NCBI GenBank assembly: GCA_020740775.1 | Contig: JAHEWK010000008.1 | Coordinates: forward strand, 2,790,001 to 2,854,000 | From: Ilyonectria destructans | Lineage: Eukaryota; Ascomycota; Sordariomycetes; Hypocreales; Nectriaceae | Direction of reading: 5' to 3' | Length of the DNA: 64,000 nucleotides | Part shown: positions 22,413 to 32,959 of the stretch, one piece after another | Numbering within the stretch: the stretch's first letter is position 1 | Layout of the letters: each line of letters begins with the position of its first letter | Notes under the pieces: model-generated | Seen by the model: the letters and a program-made list of their open reading frames with translations, nothing else | Told to the model about the DNA's origin: nothing | Databases searched by the model: none | Program-made: the position numbers and the translations under genes

Positions 22413-24505
22413 ACGGTAAAGGGTAAACTAATAGATAGCGGCTCTGTGGATAGGACAGAGATCGCTGGGGCGCAAATGGATGGTGCTGCTTGGTCAATAC
22501 TTCCGATCAACTAGAAGACCTCTTCTTAACCTAGACACGGATAAAGAAAATAGACTCAAAAGTTCGATATCTAAAATTCGTTTCATAGGCAGCCGCGAGT
22601 ACGGACAAGTATCAATATATCGCGAGCATGCTACTAAGTCTCTCCCATCAGGTAGAAGCAAAGTCCCGTTATAGTAAGCGCTAGCAGTTGTGGCCAAAAG
22701 AAAATGATTCTAGGAATGTCATTAACTATCCTTACACGTCTAGTGGGAATAGTCGCTAGTAACGCTGGGCTGGAAATATCCGTAGGGCACGCTATGCGGA
22801 TCAAATTAGCCTCTTGTGAAGGATGAAAAAGAAGCACCATAGACAATAAACTCACGGCCCCGGATTACGACTAATATTGTAGGAAATTGGGTGTGTTGAC
22901 AGTTGCTTCGTCATATGCACCGCGGCGACCTTGCTTGTATCGTATGAGAACTCACTAGGAGCCTGCCTCTTAAACGCTGTGATGCCCGCTGTAGTGATGA
23001 CTTGGCTTGGTGCATCGATATTCTTCTGCAACTAGAAGATGAACATAGCCGCCTCGACTCTTAGTTTCGTCTGTCATCTAGGAGGCTTTGCGTAGCAGTG
23101 ATGCCGCGTAGGATGAGATATAGCTTTCCATATCTAGATAATATCAGTCAACGGACTACGGGACTTCTTCAATCGAGATGATGGAAAATTCCCGACTGCT
23201 TGCAAAAATCGTCCAACTTTTCCCTGCCAATGTCAAGGACGAAAACTTGTGTTCTGTTGACTTCGAGTGCGAAAGAAGGGCCCAAATCGATAGAAAAGCT
23301 CTATCTAGCTCGAGACAAGAGTCTGAAGGGGATCTCGGGCAAAGAAATCCTCATCTTGAATGGTGCTATCGATCCTCTCGTCCCTTCTAAGAGAGGTATG
23401 GTGCTAACAACAGGGTGACGTTTTTCGAATAAGAGGACAATGGGTATTGGGTGTCACATTAAATGATGGATAAGATTGTAGATTGGGTAATGGGGGTCTT
23501 GGCTTAGATCTCTAGATCTCTTGAACACGTGGCTGATGATTGGGTTGACTTTGTTAGACCTCTCGTCAATATCCTGCATCCTTATCGCGTTGGCAATGAG
23601 AAAAGCAGCTAGAATCCTACAGGCTGGGAGTTTTTGTTTACACTTGGACCGCCATTAATAGTTCCAGTGTCAGACATAGACGAGCATTGAGGATCTATCA
23701 GAACTTGTCTCGGGACACCTCACCGAGGCACCAAGAGATGAAAAAGTGGCCTTATACTTCTCAATATCCCAGACAGATTCGTTGAACAAATCGTTTTAAA
23801 ATGCGAAGTTGCTTGGAAAGTCCATAATTGGTCCATATAAGAGCCCATGGCTTAATTCGGGTAGTTGGCAAGTTCGAGTGGATTGGAAGGAAGAAAGAGA
23901 TGTAGCCAACAAGATCAACGATACTTTGGACACTATTAGGCTGACTCCATGCCGAACCGTGGGGGATGTGCATGCATCATACCGCGCTAGGCGGGATCGT
24001 TTGCGGGGAAATATCACCACGTACATCGCAAGTCTAGCAAGCAAGAAGTTTAAACTCCGTGTTAGGAAATGATTATTGCACCTTTAGCTACTATATTGAA
24101 ACGAATCAGGGAACCCCTTGAGTATTATGTAACAACAACTGGTCGGACTGTTGGATGGTTGTCGCTCCAGGGTAGTACCGGTAGAACCCCAACTAGAGCC
24201 AAGCCCATATTACTCGCTTCAGTTTAGTCTTGGGGTATTCCATCTACCGCGGTCGTTTGCCGCGTTGAAGCTAGTAGAACCCCGCTGAGTAGTCAGCGGA
24301 GCTTCGAATAGTCGTATCGGATATTCGGGTTTACGTGTACTTGACACGCCCCAAGTAAAACCCCAGCCATCTGCCACATATCGGAACTATCCTTCCGAGA
24401 ACTTATCACCTCGACATCTCTATACATCTGTACCTTTCAAAAGCCTATCAAACTCAACCGCGTATCACGTTGACGACAAATATCGAAATTGCCTCTTCTC
24501 TAGCC
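22413..24505. other. Gene-poor stretch with remnants
   Basis: Holds the hydrolase-like fragment at 23200-23395. Another open frame at 23809-24072 (SGSWQVRVDWKEERDVANKI...) lacks an ATG and is not recognised; it may be a relic exon. Confidence 0.5.
23200..23395 (+). pseudogene. Possible alpha/beta-hydrolase fragment
   Basis: A short open frame (about 23260-23395) reads EKLYLARDKSLKGISGKEILILNGAIDPLVPSKRG in two overlapping halves. The stretch GKEILILNGAIDPLVPS resembles the strand-and-loop that carries the catalytic Asp in alpha/beta hydrolases (ILxLNGxxDxLVP). Neither a nucleophile elbow nor a His is found in frame on either side, and the flanking frames are broken. It is followed by GTATGG, a possible donor. 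The likeliest reading is a gene remnant, or one exon of a gene that cannot be completed here. Confidence 0.3.
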
Positions 24506-25597
24506 ATGTCGAAGATTTCAGTACCGTCGGCGCAAAGCGCAATTGTCGTCAAGAAGCTGGGCAAAAAATGGAAGTTAGAAATCGACCGCTCCTACGCTAT
24601 GCCTAAACTTGAGCCGGGCCAAGCCCTTGTTCGGCTGTCACATACAGGAGTCTGCCATTCGGACCTCTCTTTGATCAATGGAGGATGGAATCGACAGATG
24701 ATTTGCGACGTGCCTGGACATGAGGGAGTAGGCGAGGTGGTGGCCTATCATGACGACACGGATCAGTCTACAGTGCCGCCGCTGGGCACCAAGGTTGGCG
24801 TTCCATTAATTCGACGCCCTTGTGGAACCTGCATGCCTTGCAAACTCGTCGACGGCGAAGTGCTCTGTCCCCACAGCGGGTTTAATGGTCTGGAGACCAA
24901 CGGGACATATCAGCAGTACATATCGGTATATACCTCGTACCTCGTGTTACTGCCAGAGTCGCCAACAATCGGAGACGCTCTTTTTGCCCCGGTACTCTGC
25001 GGAGGCGTCACCGCGTACAAGGCACTGAAGAAGTGTGGCGCCGGGAAGGGAGACTGGGTTGTCATTGCTGGAGCTGGAGGCGGACTGGGCAGCTTCGCGG
25101 TGCAGTACGGCGTAGCGATGGGCATGCGTGTTATTGGGATTGACACGGGTGAAGAAAAGAAAGAGGCGACGCTGAGACTCGGCGCTACAGCCTTCGTCGA
25201 CTACCGCGGAGAGGGCGAGGTGCCCCAGAGAGTCAACGATATTACCAACGGCGCAGGTGTTAAAGCCGCCGTCGTTCTTGCGCCCAGCGAGGTGACATAC
25301 AACCAAGCCCTGCAGTATGTTGGTTATCAGGGGTGCATCGTGTGCGTTGGACTTCCTCACGAGGACGTTCGGATGGCTGTGCCGCCAGGTCTTGTTATCC
25401 ACCGCGATATCACCATCCGTGGGTCCATGGTTGGCACCCGCAAAGATATTGCTGAGGCACTCGAGTATGTAGTTCGTGGGCTTGTGAAACCCGATGTGGT
25501 CGTCCACCATCCCGAGGACATTGTACAGATCTACCAGATGATGGAAAAGAATAATGTTGTTGGTCGAGCAGTGCTGGAATTCAGTCGTTTTAAATAA
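24506..25597 (+). CDS. Zinc-dependent alcohol dehydrogenase (MDR, fungal ADH1-like)
   Basis: A single exon of 363 residues from the ATG at 24506; the open frame begins earlier but without ATG. The catalytic zinc ligands are Cys50 (GVCHSD), His72-Glu73 (PGHEGVGEV) and Cys165. The structural zinc site is a Cys cluster at 106, 109, 112 and 121 (CGTCMPCKLVDGEVLC), with one residue more than usual before the last Cys. The NAD-binding motif GAGGGLG is at 189-195. Length and motif order match cytosolic tetrameric ADHs of the Adh1 type, which interconvert primary alcohols and aldehydes. It stands between the GT2 gene and an RTA1-like gene; a short direct repeat follows it at 25719. Confidence 0.95.
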   Translation: MSKISVPSAQSAIVVKKLGKKWKLEIDRSYAMPKLEPGQALVRLSHTGVCHSDLSLINGGWNRQMICDVPGHEGVGEVVAYHDDTDQSTVPPLGTKVGVPLIRRPCGTCMPCKLVDGEVLCPHSGFNGLETNGTYQQYISVYTSYLVLLPESPTIGDALFAPVLCGGVTAYKALKKCGAGKGDWVVIAGAGGGLGSFAVQYGVAMGMRVIGIDTGEEKKEATLRLGATAFVDYRGEGEVPQRVNDITNGAGVKAAVVLAPSEVTYNQALQYVGYQGCIVCVGLPHEDVRMAVPPGLVIHRDITIRGSMVGTRKDIAEALEYVVRGLVKPDVVVHHPEDIVQIYQMMEKNNVVGRAVLEFSRFK

Positions 25598-25718
25598 AGA
25601 ATCTTAGCACCGTTTGCATATCAAAGGTCCATTCTTGAATTCAAATGTAATACGAACATGGATGGCTGGAATGCAAGAGGTGAGGCCTGCAGAGCTTTTA
25701 TATCCATCAGGATTTTGC

Positions 25719-25784
25719 CTTTTCCAAGATCTAGCTTTTCCAAGATCTAGCTTTTCCAGCAGATCTAGCTTTTTCAAGATGCAG
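25719..25784. repeat. 16-bp direct repeat, about four copies
   Basis: Two perfect copies of cttttccaagatctag (25719-25734 and 25735-25750) are followed by two diverged copies, one with a 2-bp insertion. The array is in the 3' flank of the alcohol dehydrogenase gene, within about 120-190 bp of its stop codon, and could be transcribed in the 3' UTR. Confidence 0.9.
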
Positions 25785-26296
25785 CTGTTCCTGCAGCTTA
25801 TTGAGGTATTGGGAAAGGTAACCAGTTGGACTAGAAACCTTAGTCTGTTTGAGTAACTTTTAACCTTTAAATAGACTGGGTATATAGTCTGTATTATTGA
25901 TACTATTGTTGGTATTTCTTTTTACTGTTGAGCTTCTAGTCTCCCCTCTAGGTATGTGTGTACTAAGGCACCCTAACCTCTTGATAAATCTCTTCAAATA
26001 AAAGCAATAAATTTATTGACTCTTGCAGTTAGTCTTAAGCTCTTTATATGTCTCTGACATTAAGAAACTAAATCTCAATCAAAGAAAGCACAATGCCTCT
26101 TCCCCTCTGTCTGCAGCTACCTCTCCTTTTTATCCCCGAGATATCTCAGCTAGCGACCAGCTGGCCCAAATGTCCCCGACCGCCCGTGACATTAGCTTTA
26201 TTATTCTAAGGCTACACCCGTTGAGTCTATATTAGGGGATGATCGTAGAATAACTCTTACTCGGCCACTCCTTCAACCTTTTCCGCGGAATTTCCG
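25785..26296. other. AT-rich convergent spacer
   Basis: AT-rich DNA between the convergent ADH and RTA1-like genes, probably containing both 3' ends. No coding frame. Confidence 0.55.
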
Positions 26297-27311
26297 TTAC
26301 GCTTGGTTTGCTGATGGCCTGGCAGCTACAGAATACAGATCAACTGAGTTGTCATTCTCCGAGGTGAGGACCGACTTGTCTTCGGTCTGGATGATCTTGC
26401 CTGGGTGGAAGTAATTAAACATTGCAGCCACAACAAACATGAGCGCCGCATCGAAGACATAAAGATAGACCTCGCTGGCTAGTAGTGCCCCATCGCTTCC
26501 CATGACATACTCGGCAACTCTGAAGACCGACCGAATCATGATGAAAACGCTTGCAGCGTAGAGAACCCAAAGGAAGCGTTGCCAGAGCATCGTCGAGGAG
26601 TGCCAGGAGCTGGTTGGGGACGCAATGATGCGATAATGAAAGAGGCAGATGACAACAATGAAGACGCCGAAGAACGCAATCTGAATGGCGAGGCCTGCGA
26701 TGATGACGTTTTCGCCGAGCTTGACGCCACTCATTGACTTGGCACGGGCAAGAATAGCACCACCTGTAGTTTTCGGGTTAATTGTTTTTCATGGCAGATA
26801 CCTGAACCCGTGAGGAGACTTACCTCCACCTTGGGTTAAGAACGACAACACATCACCCAGGACGAAAAGCTTCGTTAGCCATTTCGGGTTGATTGCAGAA
26901 AGGTGCTCTGCGCTAAGCAGACGGATCAATCGACCCAAGACCATGTAAATGGAAGCAGCGAGTAGAGCTGGGCCGAGGAGGAGCGTGAGGCTCTGGATCG
27001 TGAACGACCGGGTGGACCAGTTCGGGGTTTCTGTCGCTGACAACGCACGCCCTATGTATCCCACAATGTCAACTGAAAAACGGCAGATATTAGCATCGAG
27101 GAGCGAAACTTGGTAGTGGTCGAGACTTACAGATGCAGCCGACGAGAAAAGGTATGAAGTACCAAGCCCGCAGCTTGATGACTTGCCAAAGGTGTAACAA
27201 TGCGGAGATGCCGAAAAGAACGATGAAAATTACGGCCGCGGCGAGGGAAGGATCATAGTGATAGAATACGAACTCGCCCGGCTCTTCTCTCGGAAGGTGT
27301 GCAGAGGACAT
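26297..27311 (-). CDS. RTA1-like seven-transmembrane protein (lipid-translocating exporter family)
   Basis: Exons 27311-27131, 27072-26824 and 26763-26297 join through introns of 58 and 60 nt (GTAAGT donors at both), giving 298 residues. Family signatures appear in order: FDIVGYIGRALSA after the first junction, then FTIQSLTLLLGPALLAASIYMVLGRLI, KLFVLGDVLSFLTQGGGG across the second junction, and MIRSVFRVAEYVMG with EVYLYVFDAALMF near the end. These match the RTA1 domain, including the R-x-x-E motif. Seven hydrophobic segments fit a plasma-membrane protein. Yeast relatives give resistance to 7-aminocholesterol (Rta1) or move long-chain bases (Rsb1). The Zn2Cys6 regulator is divergently placed about 730 bp away and may control it. 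Confidence 0.93.
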
Positions 27312-28041
27312 GATTCGGTGATATCTGAGGGATGGAGAATGTTGCTGTGATGTTGATTTGGACCTTGGCGCTGAGAAGTCGTGACGTTTGAAGCACGGCT
27401 GGGTTGATGTCCTGGGGTTTTATAGATCTGTCACGACTCTTCGATGAGTGAGATGTGGTGCAAATTAAGTTTGATAATGGCTTGCAACGTCATGGTTGCT
27501 TGGAGCCCTTGGCCGGTGCTGAGGCTGTGCTAGCTACATGGTGTTATCTTCCGGGGATGGGTTTTTAAGGAAATGGTCTAGCTCTCCTCTGACTAATAGC
27601 ACTCGGCCTGGTACCCAAAAATAACAGAAGAAATGCCATCATGGAAGCGTCGCTAAGCAAGCATCGTAAAGGACGAGATCTCTTTGGTTGTGTCAAGGTT
27701 TCAGCAGGGATGATTTGCCGACAGAACAACCACCAGACTAATTGTGCCAAGTATATGAATTCCTTTATTCGTCCGTGATAAGACCACACGCACACTCAAA
27801 TAAAGCCAAGTGGCCCTGGCGCCTCCCGGCGGAACGCGTCCCGAGTCGTTGCGGAGTTACATTTCAGGCGGACTTTCCCCAGCCCCCTCTTATTTAAGTA
27901 GCGGCCAACCACGGCAAGACGGCTGCTCGGATTCACGCTGCTGTCAATTGCTGCTCGGATTGGAAAACGGCCTAGAGGCATTCTCCCTAGGCACAATCTC
28001 CCCGCAACGACCTCTGGAATCAACCCATGCTCATCGGCCTG
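27312..28041. other. Divergent promoter region, RTA1-like / Zn2Cys6
   Basis: 730 bp between divergent genes. Possible CGG-type triplets for a Zn2Cys6 protein occur but none forms a convincing inverted pair. Confidence 0.45.
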
Positions 28042-29315
28042 ATGGCAAGGATTGGGCACAAGAAGTCCCGGAACGGTTGCTCCCGCTGCAAAGAACGAAA
28101 GGTCAAGGTGTGAAGAGCCCCATCAGGATGCCGGGCATGCCGAGCATGTTGGAGACGGCCACTGACCCCTAGAAGTGCGACGAGCGACGTCCATGCGGCG
28201 CCTGTGTCAAGCTCCACGACTGTTGCAGCCTTCTGCCGTCATCTGGCAAGATCAATGCGGCATCCAGCGGTCAAACTCCTCCGGATGCGAGGGCAAAACG
28301 ACGGAAAGAGATTGTGCTGGCCGCTGCTAGTCCCACGCCTCCTCGAACCAATCTCGCAGATCCATTCCATCCAGTGTTCGTATCAGAACCGTTCTCACAT
28401 ATAGCCCAACCTAGTGTGGGACTTCAACCTGAGCAGGCATTCAACTGGGCCATGGACCTTGGCTTGATGAACCACTACACCTCCCTCACATCCGGAACCC
28501 TGCCAGGAGCTAGCCTGCGAGTATGGCAAAGCGAGATACCCAAGGAGGCCATTTCATACCCGTTCCTCATGCACCAGATCCTCGCAGTCTCGGCATTCCA
28601 CCTTGCCAGCCTTCAGCCGTCTCGGAGCCAGGTACATTTCACCCAAGCTCTCCAACATCAGCAGCACGCAATCTGCGGCATCAATGCAGAGGTCTCTAGC
28701 GTCACCTCCGGCAACTGCCACGCGCTCTTCGCTGCATCCTCGCTGTTGTTCATTGGGGTATTCGCCGCCTCCTCTCCAGCCCTGCACAAAGCCCGCCAGT
28801 GCGAAATGGACAACATGATCGATATTTTCACCCTCATCCAAGGTGTCAGCGGCATTCTAGGCTCTTCCAAGAAGGATATCCAGCAGGGATCACTTGGAGA
28901 TTTCATGGATTGCGTTCCTCATCCGATAGAATCCAGGCTACTCAATATACTCCTTGAGAAGATTCCTGAGATCCGTCGAAGTTTTCATGGAAACAGTACC
29001 CAAGCTCTAGCAGACGAAGCAGTTGTCGGCCTTCAGGAAAGTATTGGCAGAGCTTTAACTACAACTCCTGAGCTTACCGTTGCTATTATCTGGCCCATGA
29101 CCCTGAACGATGGCTTTCTTGCTCTGCTGCGCGAACGCCACCCGGCTGCCCTGGTCATCGTTGCCCATTATTGCACAGTCCTTCACGCTGCAGGGTCGGA
29201 CTACTGGTTTATGAGAGGATGGGGACGCTGCGTTGCTACTGCGATTGCGGAGTGTCTTACGCCACCGTGGAAGGAGTACATCGAGTGGCCCTTAGCCTAT
29301 ATTGATGAAGCCTGA
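28042..29315 (+). CDS. Zn2Cys6 binuclear-cluster transcription factor (UPC2-like subclass)
   Basis: Exon 1 (28042-28107) encodes MARIGHKKSRNGCSRCKERKVK. The intron starts GTGTGA at 28108 and ends at a tandem acceptor, TAG-AAG. Using the second AG (exon 2 from 28176) gives the canonical C-x2-C-x6-C-x5-C-x2-C-x6-C with Cys13, 16, 23, 29, 32 and 39, and a protein of 401 residues. Using the first adds one Lys. The body (QPEQAFNWAMDLGLMNHYTSLTS..., FLMHQILAVSAFHLASL) follows the pattern of fungal C6 proteins annotated as sterol-uptake-control-like. Nuclear, DNA-binding. The RTA1-like gene is divergent from it and the MDR gene follows it, so both are candidate targets. Confidence 0.9.
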
Positions 29316-29554
29316 GAGCTTGCGTTTTCTTTCGGATACTGTATTCCTGGTGGCAATAACAGATTTGTTACCGACATAATTAGCGGGCGGAAATTACGGA
29401 GTACTGACTGGGTCTGTTGGAGCTCGTTCGAGCTTGTCTCAATCACTTAATTAAATTCAACACATTCGTCACTAAATCGCGATGATGTGTATGTTCTCAT
29501 TGGACCAGGATAATATGCATTAGCATCGTTGAATCATCTTCATTGGAGAGATTG

Positions 29555-29726
29555 GATCCTTCAAGTTTTGAATCCGAACCCGACAAGATCTAACACAAAT
29601 CAGGAAAGGCGCCCAACTGAGCCCATCGGAGTTCGGTTTGAGATCTCTGAACAGATGTGATCCTTGTAATCCGAACCCGAGAGTATCTATCATTAATTAG
29701 GAAACGCCCGCCAGTCCCTCCGCTGG
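29555..29726. repeat. Imperfect ~97-bp tandem duplication
   Basis: The block that starts gatccttcaagttttgaatc and contains aatccgaacccga recurs about 97 bp later as gatccttgtaatccgaac. In both copies it is followed by a taac/tatc stretch, an 'aat-agg-aaa' motif and gcgcccaactg or cgcccgccagt. The copies share order but are clearly diverged. The block sits between the Zn2Cys6 gene and the promoter of the MDR gene. Confidence 0.7.
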
Positions 29727-29978
29727 GTGCAATAATGGTTGGCGGCGATTCGTAAGCCATGTTGTTCGTCATTTCCTTTCCTCGTCAAAATACGAACAAC
29801 GACTCGGAGCCTCATCATCGAAGCTCCTCCTTTAGCAACCTGTCGCCCTTTATTTGACATCCAACTTTGACTTTCGCGTCCCACCTTTCTCAATGCCAGT
29901 CAAAACTGCCACGCCAAACTCTAGGTTGTCAACTTCCATCACCTTCAAAACGGATTGACTGCTCAATTCCTCGCAAAA

Positions 29979-30983
29979 ATGCAAGCCTGGCAATACACAA
30001 CCTTAAAGGATACGCTAGAGGGCTCCCTCGCTCTCAACGAGACTGCTACTCCTCCCGATGCATCCTCGCTAGACAAAGACCATGTTCTTATCGAAGTCAT
30101 CACGGCAGGCATCAACCCCGTTGAATATAAACTTCCAGAGATGCCCATGTTCGGGAAATTCATGGTGCAGCCACCTGCTAGTCCCGGCCTCGACTTCTGC
30201 GGCCGTGTGAAGGCGAAACATGCCACAAACGAATCCGTCACCGAAGGCCAGCTCGTCTTCGGCGCCTTGAGCATTGCGACAAAATTCCCCAAGTTCGGCT
30301 CTCTTGGGCAGATCATTGTTGCGCCATGTTCCCAAATCACACCTCTTCCCAATGGCGTTGATCCCGACGGTGCTGCAGCTGTGGGCACAGCCGGCGTGAC
30401 AGCCCTGCAAGCCCTTCCCCGGGACATCGTCAAGCGGGGATCGAAAGTCTTCATAAACGGCGGCAGTGGTGGAGTGGGCAGCTTCATGGTGCAATTCGCA
30501 AAGGCTCTTGGGGCTGAGGTCACGACGACGTGCTCCACGGCTAATGTGAAGCTCTGCCGCAGCATCGGAGCTGACGAAGTTATTGACTATCGACAGACAG
30601 ATATCCTCGAAGCATTGAAACAGAAAGGGCAGGTTTTTGACCTTGCTGTCGACAATGTTGGCGTCCCAGCCGACCTATACGAACGGAGTGATCTATTTCT
30701 GAAGCAGGGCGGCACGTTTTCGCAGGTTGCAATGCAGAAATCAGTGGGCGCCATGCTTCGCAGGAGCATCTTGCCAGGATGGCTTGGAGGTGGACGGAGA
30801 ACACTTCGCACCGTGAGGGTGAAGATCAACGAGGACGATTTGAGACAAATTGGCCAGTGGATGGCTGAAGGACGGGTTCAAGCCGTGATTGATGAAAGGT
30901 TTGAGTGGAAGGACGCCCCGAAAGCGTACAAGAAGCTTAGAGGAGGAGGTACGGTGGGGAAGATTGTGGTTCGTCATCTCTAA
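29979..30983 (+). CDS. Zinc-free MDR oxidoreductase (quinone oxidoreductase-like)
   Basis: A single exon of 334 residues from the ATG at 29979 (MQAWQYTTLKDTLEGSLALN). The N-terminal GroES-like half has VLIEVITAGINPVEYKL, where the zinc-dependent enzymes have their Cys, and SPGLDFCGRV. The Rossmann half has the NADP-binding motif GGSGGVGSFMVQFAKALGAEV and ends GGGTVGKIVV. There is no structural-zinc loop, so this is a quinone reductase or enoyl-reductase-like member (relatives include TOXD and reticulon-4-interacting protein types). It probably reduces quinones or enones with NADPH; the substrate is not known. It lies 660 bp after the Zn2Cys6 regulator in the same direction. Confidence 0.93.
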   Translation: MQAWQYTTLKDTLEGSLALNETATPPDASSLDKDHVLIEVITAGINPVEYKLPEMPMFGKFMVQPPASPGLDFCGRVKAKHATNESVTEGQLVFGALSIATKFPKFGSLGQIIVAPCSQITPLPNGVDPDGAAAVGTAGVTALQALPRDIVKRGSKVFINGGSGGVGSFMVQFAKALGAEVTTTCSTANVKLCRSIGADEVIDYRQTDILEALKQKGQVFDLAVDNVGVPADLYERSDLFLKQGGTFSQVAMQKSVGAMLRRSILPGWLGGGRRTLRTVRVKINEDDLRQIGQWMAEGRVQAVIDERFEWKDAPKAYKKLRGGGTVGKIVVRHL

Positions 30984-31235
30984 ACTAGAGGTGATATATT
31001 GTGGTGCAAGTGTGAGGATTTGTGTAGCGTGTCCCTTTTTTTTCTCCAGATATTACTAGTACTATTATACCAGTGGTGAGCACACAAATTCCCAGATGCC
31101 CGTGTAGAAACGGTGAGGAACCTTGTAGACAAGGATGAATCCAACCAAGGGAATGAAGACAACCAGGGCAAACTGTATATATACCAGCATATAATATCTG
31201 TGATTTATTTTACTGCTCTCTTGCTAGACTACCAC

Positions 31236-32959
31236 CTAATCTGCTCTCCCAATCTCGGCACATGAAACCTCTGCCTTTTGCATCGTGGACTCAGTGTCAT
31301 ACCGCAGTCCGTCATGATTACCGCTCTTGAACAGCGCCGGGGTCACAACAATCTCCACGGACTTGAAGCAGTGGTCAACAGGTGTCTCCAGGTCATCTTC
31401 GGATTGACTGTCCATATCTGTCATAGTTGAGGGCTCGAAGACAATAACGACGGCGTATTCATCATGCGGGAGTGGGTTGACAGGCATCAGGGGCGGAAAG
31501 CGAACGCTCCAGCTCGCGCACTGTCGGCGGAGAAGCTGCGAGAACTCCAAGGCAGGGAGAAATATGTTGTCTATGAGCTTCTGTCTCAGTTCCCCGATGT
31601 CTGGCTGTGAGGTAAGAGGAAGGATGACTTCGAGAGTGAAGTCTACCTTGTCCTCGACCGAGGTGATAGTGTCCTGTGGCCATCGGCCAGGAGGATAGAC
31701 TTTACTCAGCAGAGCCATCGTTGTTGTTCTCCATCTATGGAATGCGGTGAGGGCTATGGCTTCGCCTGAGCTTTCATTAGTAATCTCAATGTGTAAAGGA
31801 GCGCTTGGTAGCGTACCAGAACTAAGCAGTGTTGTCTCAAGCTCTCCAACGGCTCCACGAGCCTTGGGGGGCATCCACAGGTCATGTCCCAAACTTGCAG
31901 GATGCGCCGGTCCAGGCAAAGATCGGATCATGGTCTCTGCCAAAATAAGACCAACCCACCCACGAACAAACTTGCGCCGACGCCGAAGATCATTTGAAGG
32001 CAAGAATCTGGGCAGATCTTCATGATCCTCGAGGGATGGGAGAACTCGACGAATCTGGGACAAGTTGTCCTTGTGAATTCCAGTCACCGTCATTGGCTTG
32101 TTGGCTGCGTTGCAGAACTTGCTTGTCCAGCTCTTCAACTGGAGGAAAATGCTTTCAAAGTTTGCTGAGATGGTCAGATCCTGTTCCTGCCGACCGAGAA
32201 GATCCTCTTGCGCGTCACGAGACGACTGCATGGCGTTGTTCCGCTTCTTTAGTTGGGCACCTTGTTCATCCTTGACTTGCAGCTCGGCTTTGAGAGTGTC
32301 AATGCTGGAGTTTGCAGAAGCAAGTTGGAGCTGGAGACTCTCGAACTCGCGCCGATACACCGCTGATTGGGATCCAGTATTATGCGAATCGAAGTCATCT
32401 ATATAGTGACCCTGGGGTGGGCCACGGGACGAGCCCTGGGACGGGCCATGATTATTCGATTCGCGACTCAGTACTGTTTTAAACCCATTTCGGAGGCGAC
32501 TCGTCGTGCCTGACCACGAACTGGTTTCCGGACGACGCTCACGGTCGTGGTCACGGTCGCGGTCACGGTCACGATCTCGATGGCGATCACGTTCTCCTCT
32601 TTCTCTTTCATTTTTTGGTTTCGCAGTAGTTCTCCGGGCTATAACAGGTCAGCCAGATGCAACGGAATACACAGGTGCCACGTACGAGGTTCTCCATACC
32701 CGGGCCGAGGTTGTGAGGCCTGATCGTCCGGGTAAGAATCACCGTAAGCTGCCCCGTTGGGAGTACCAATGCTGTTGGATCCCCTAAAGGCAGGTCTCTC
32801 GTCTTGATGAAGAATTTTGGTTACGCGGTTTCTGCGCTCACCACCGCCAGCACCAGCATGTCTGGTATGGGACACGGTGTCTTCATGATCCATCTTGTCA
32901 GAATACACGAGGCCGCCCTCATTCCCATCGAGGTACTGGTCCGTGTGAGTTTTCGCCAT
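31236..32959 (-). CDS. Hypothetical protein with Arg/Asp-rich dipeptide tract and coiled coil
   Basis: No family recognised. Exons 32959-32686 and 32638-31236 join through a 47-nt intron (GTACGT donor, GCTGAC branch, TAG acceptor) to give 558 residues. Residues about 90-125 are an alternating Arg-Asp/Arg-Glu tract (GERDRHRDRDRDRDRDHD), reminiscent of RS/RD-rich nuclear RNA-binding proteins. Then come a flexible Gly/Ser/Pro part and a heptad-like helix (REFESLQLQLASANSSIDTL...). The rest is a globular, Leu-rich domain of about 280 residues with no known motif (WTSKFCNAANKPM..., FVRGWVGLILAETM). This layout, a disordered charged N-terminus, coiled coil and conserved C-terminal domain, is common in fungal orphan proteins. 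It is convergent with the MDR gene. Confidence 0.8.

Noticed and set aside
24947..25510. 187-codon minus-strand frame in the ADH gene
   Set aside because: Shadow of the ADH coding strand.
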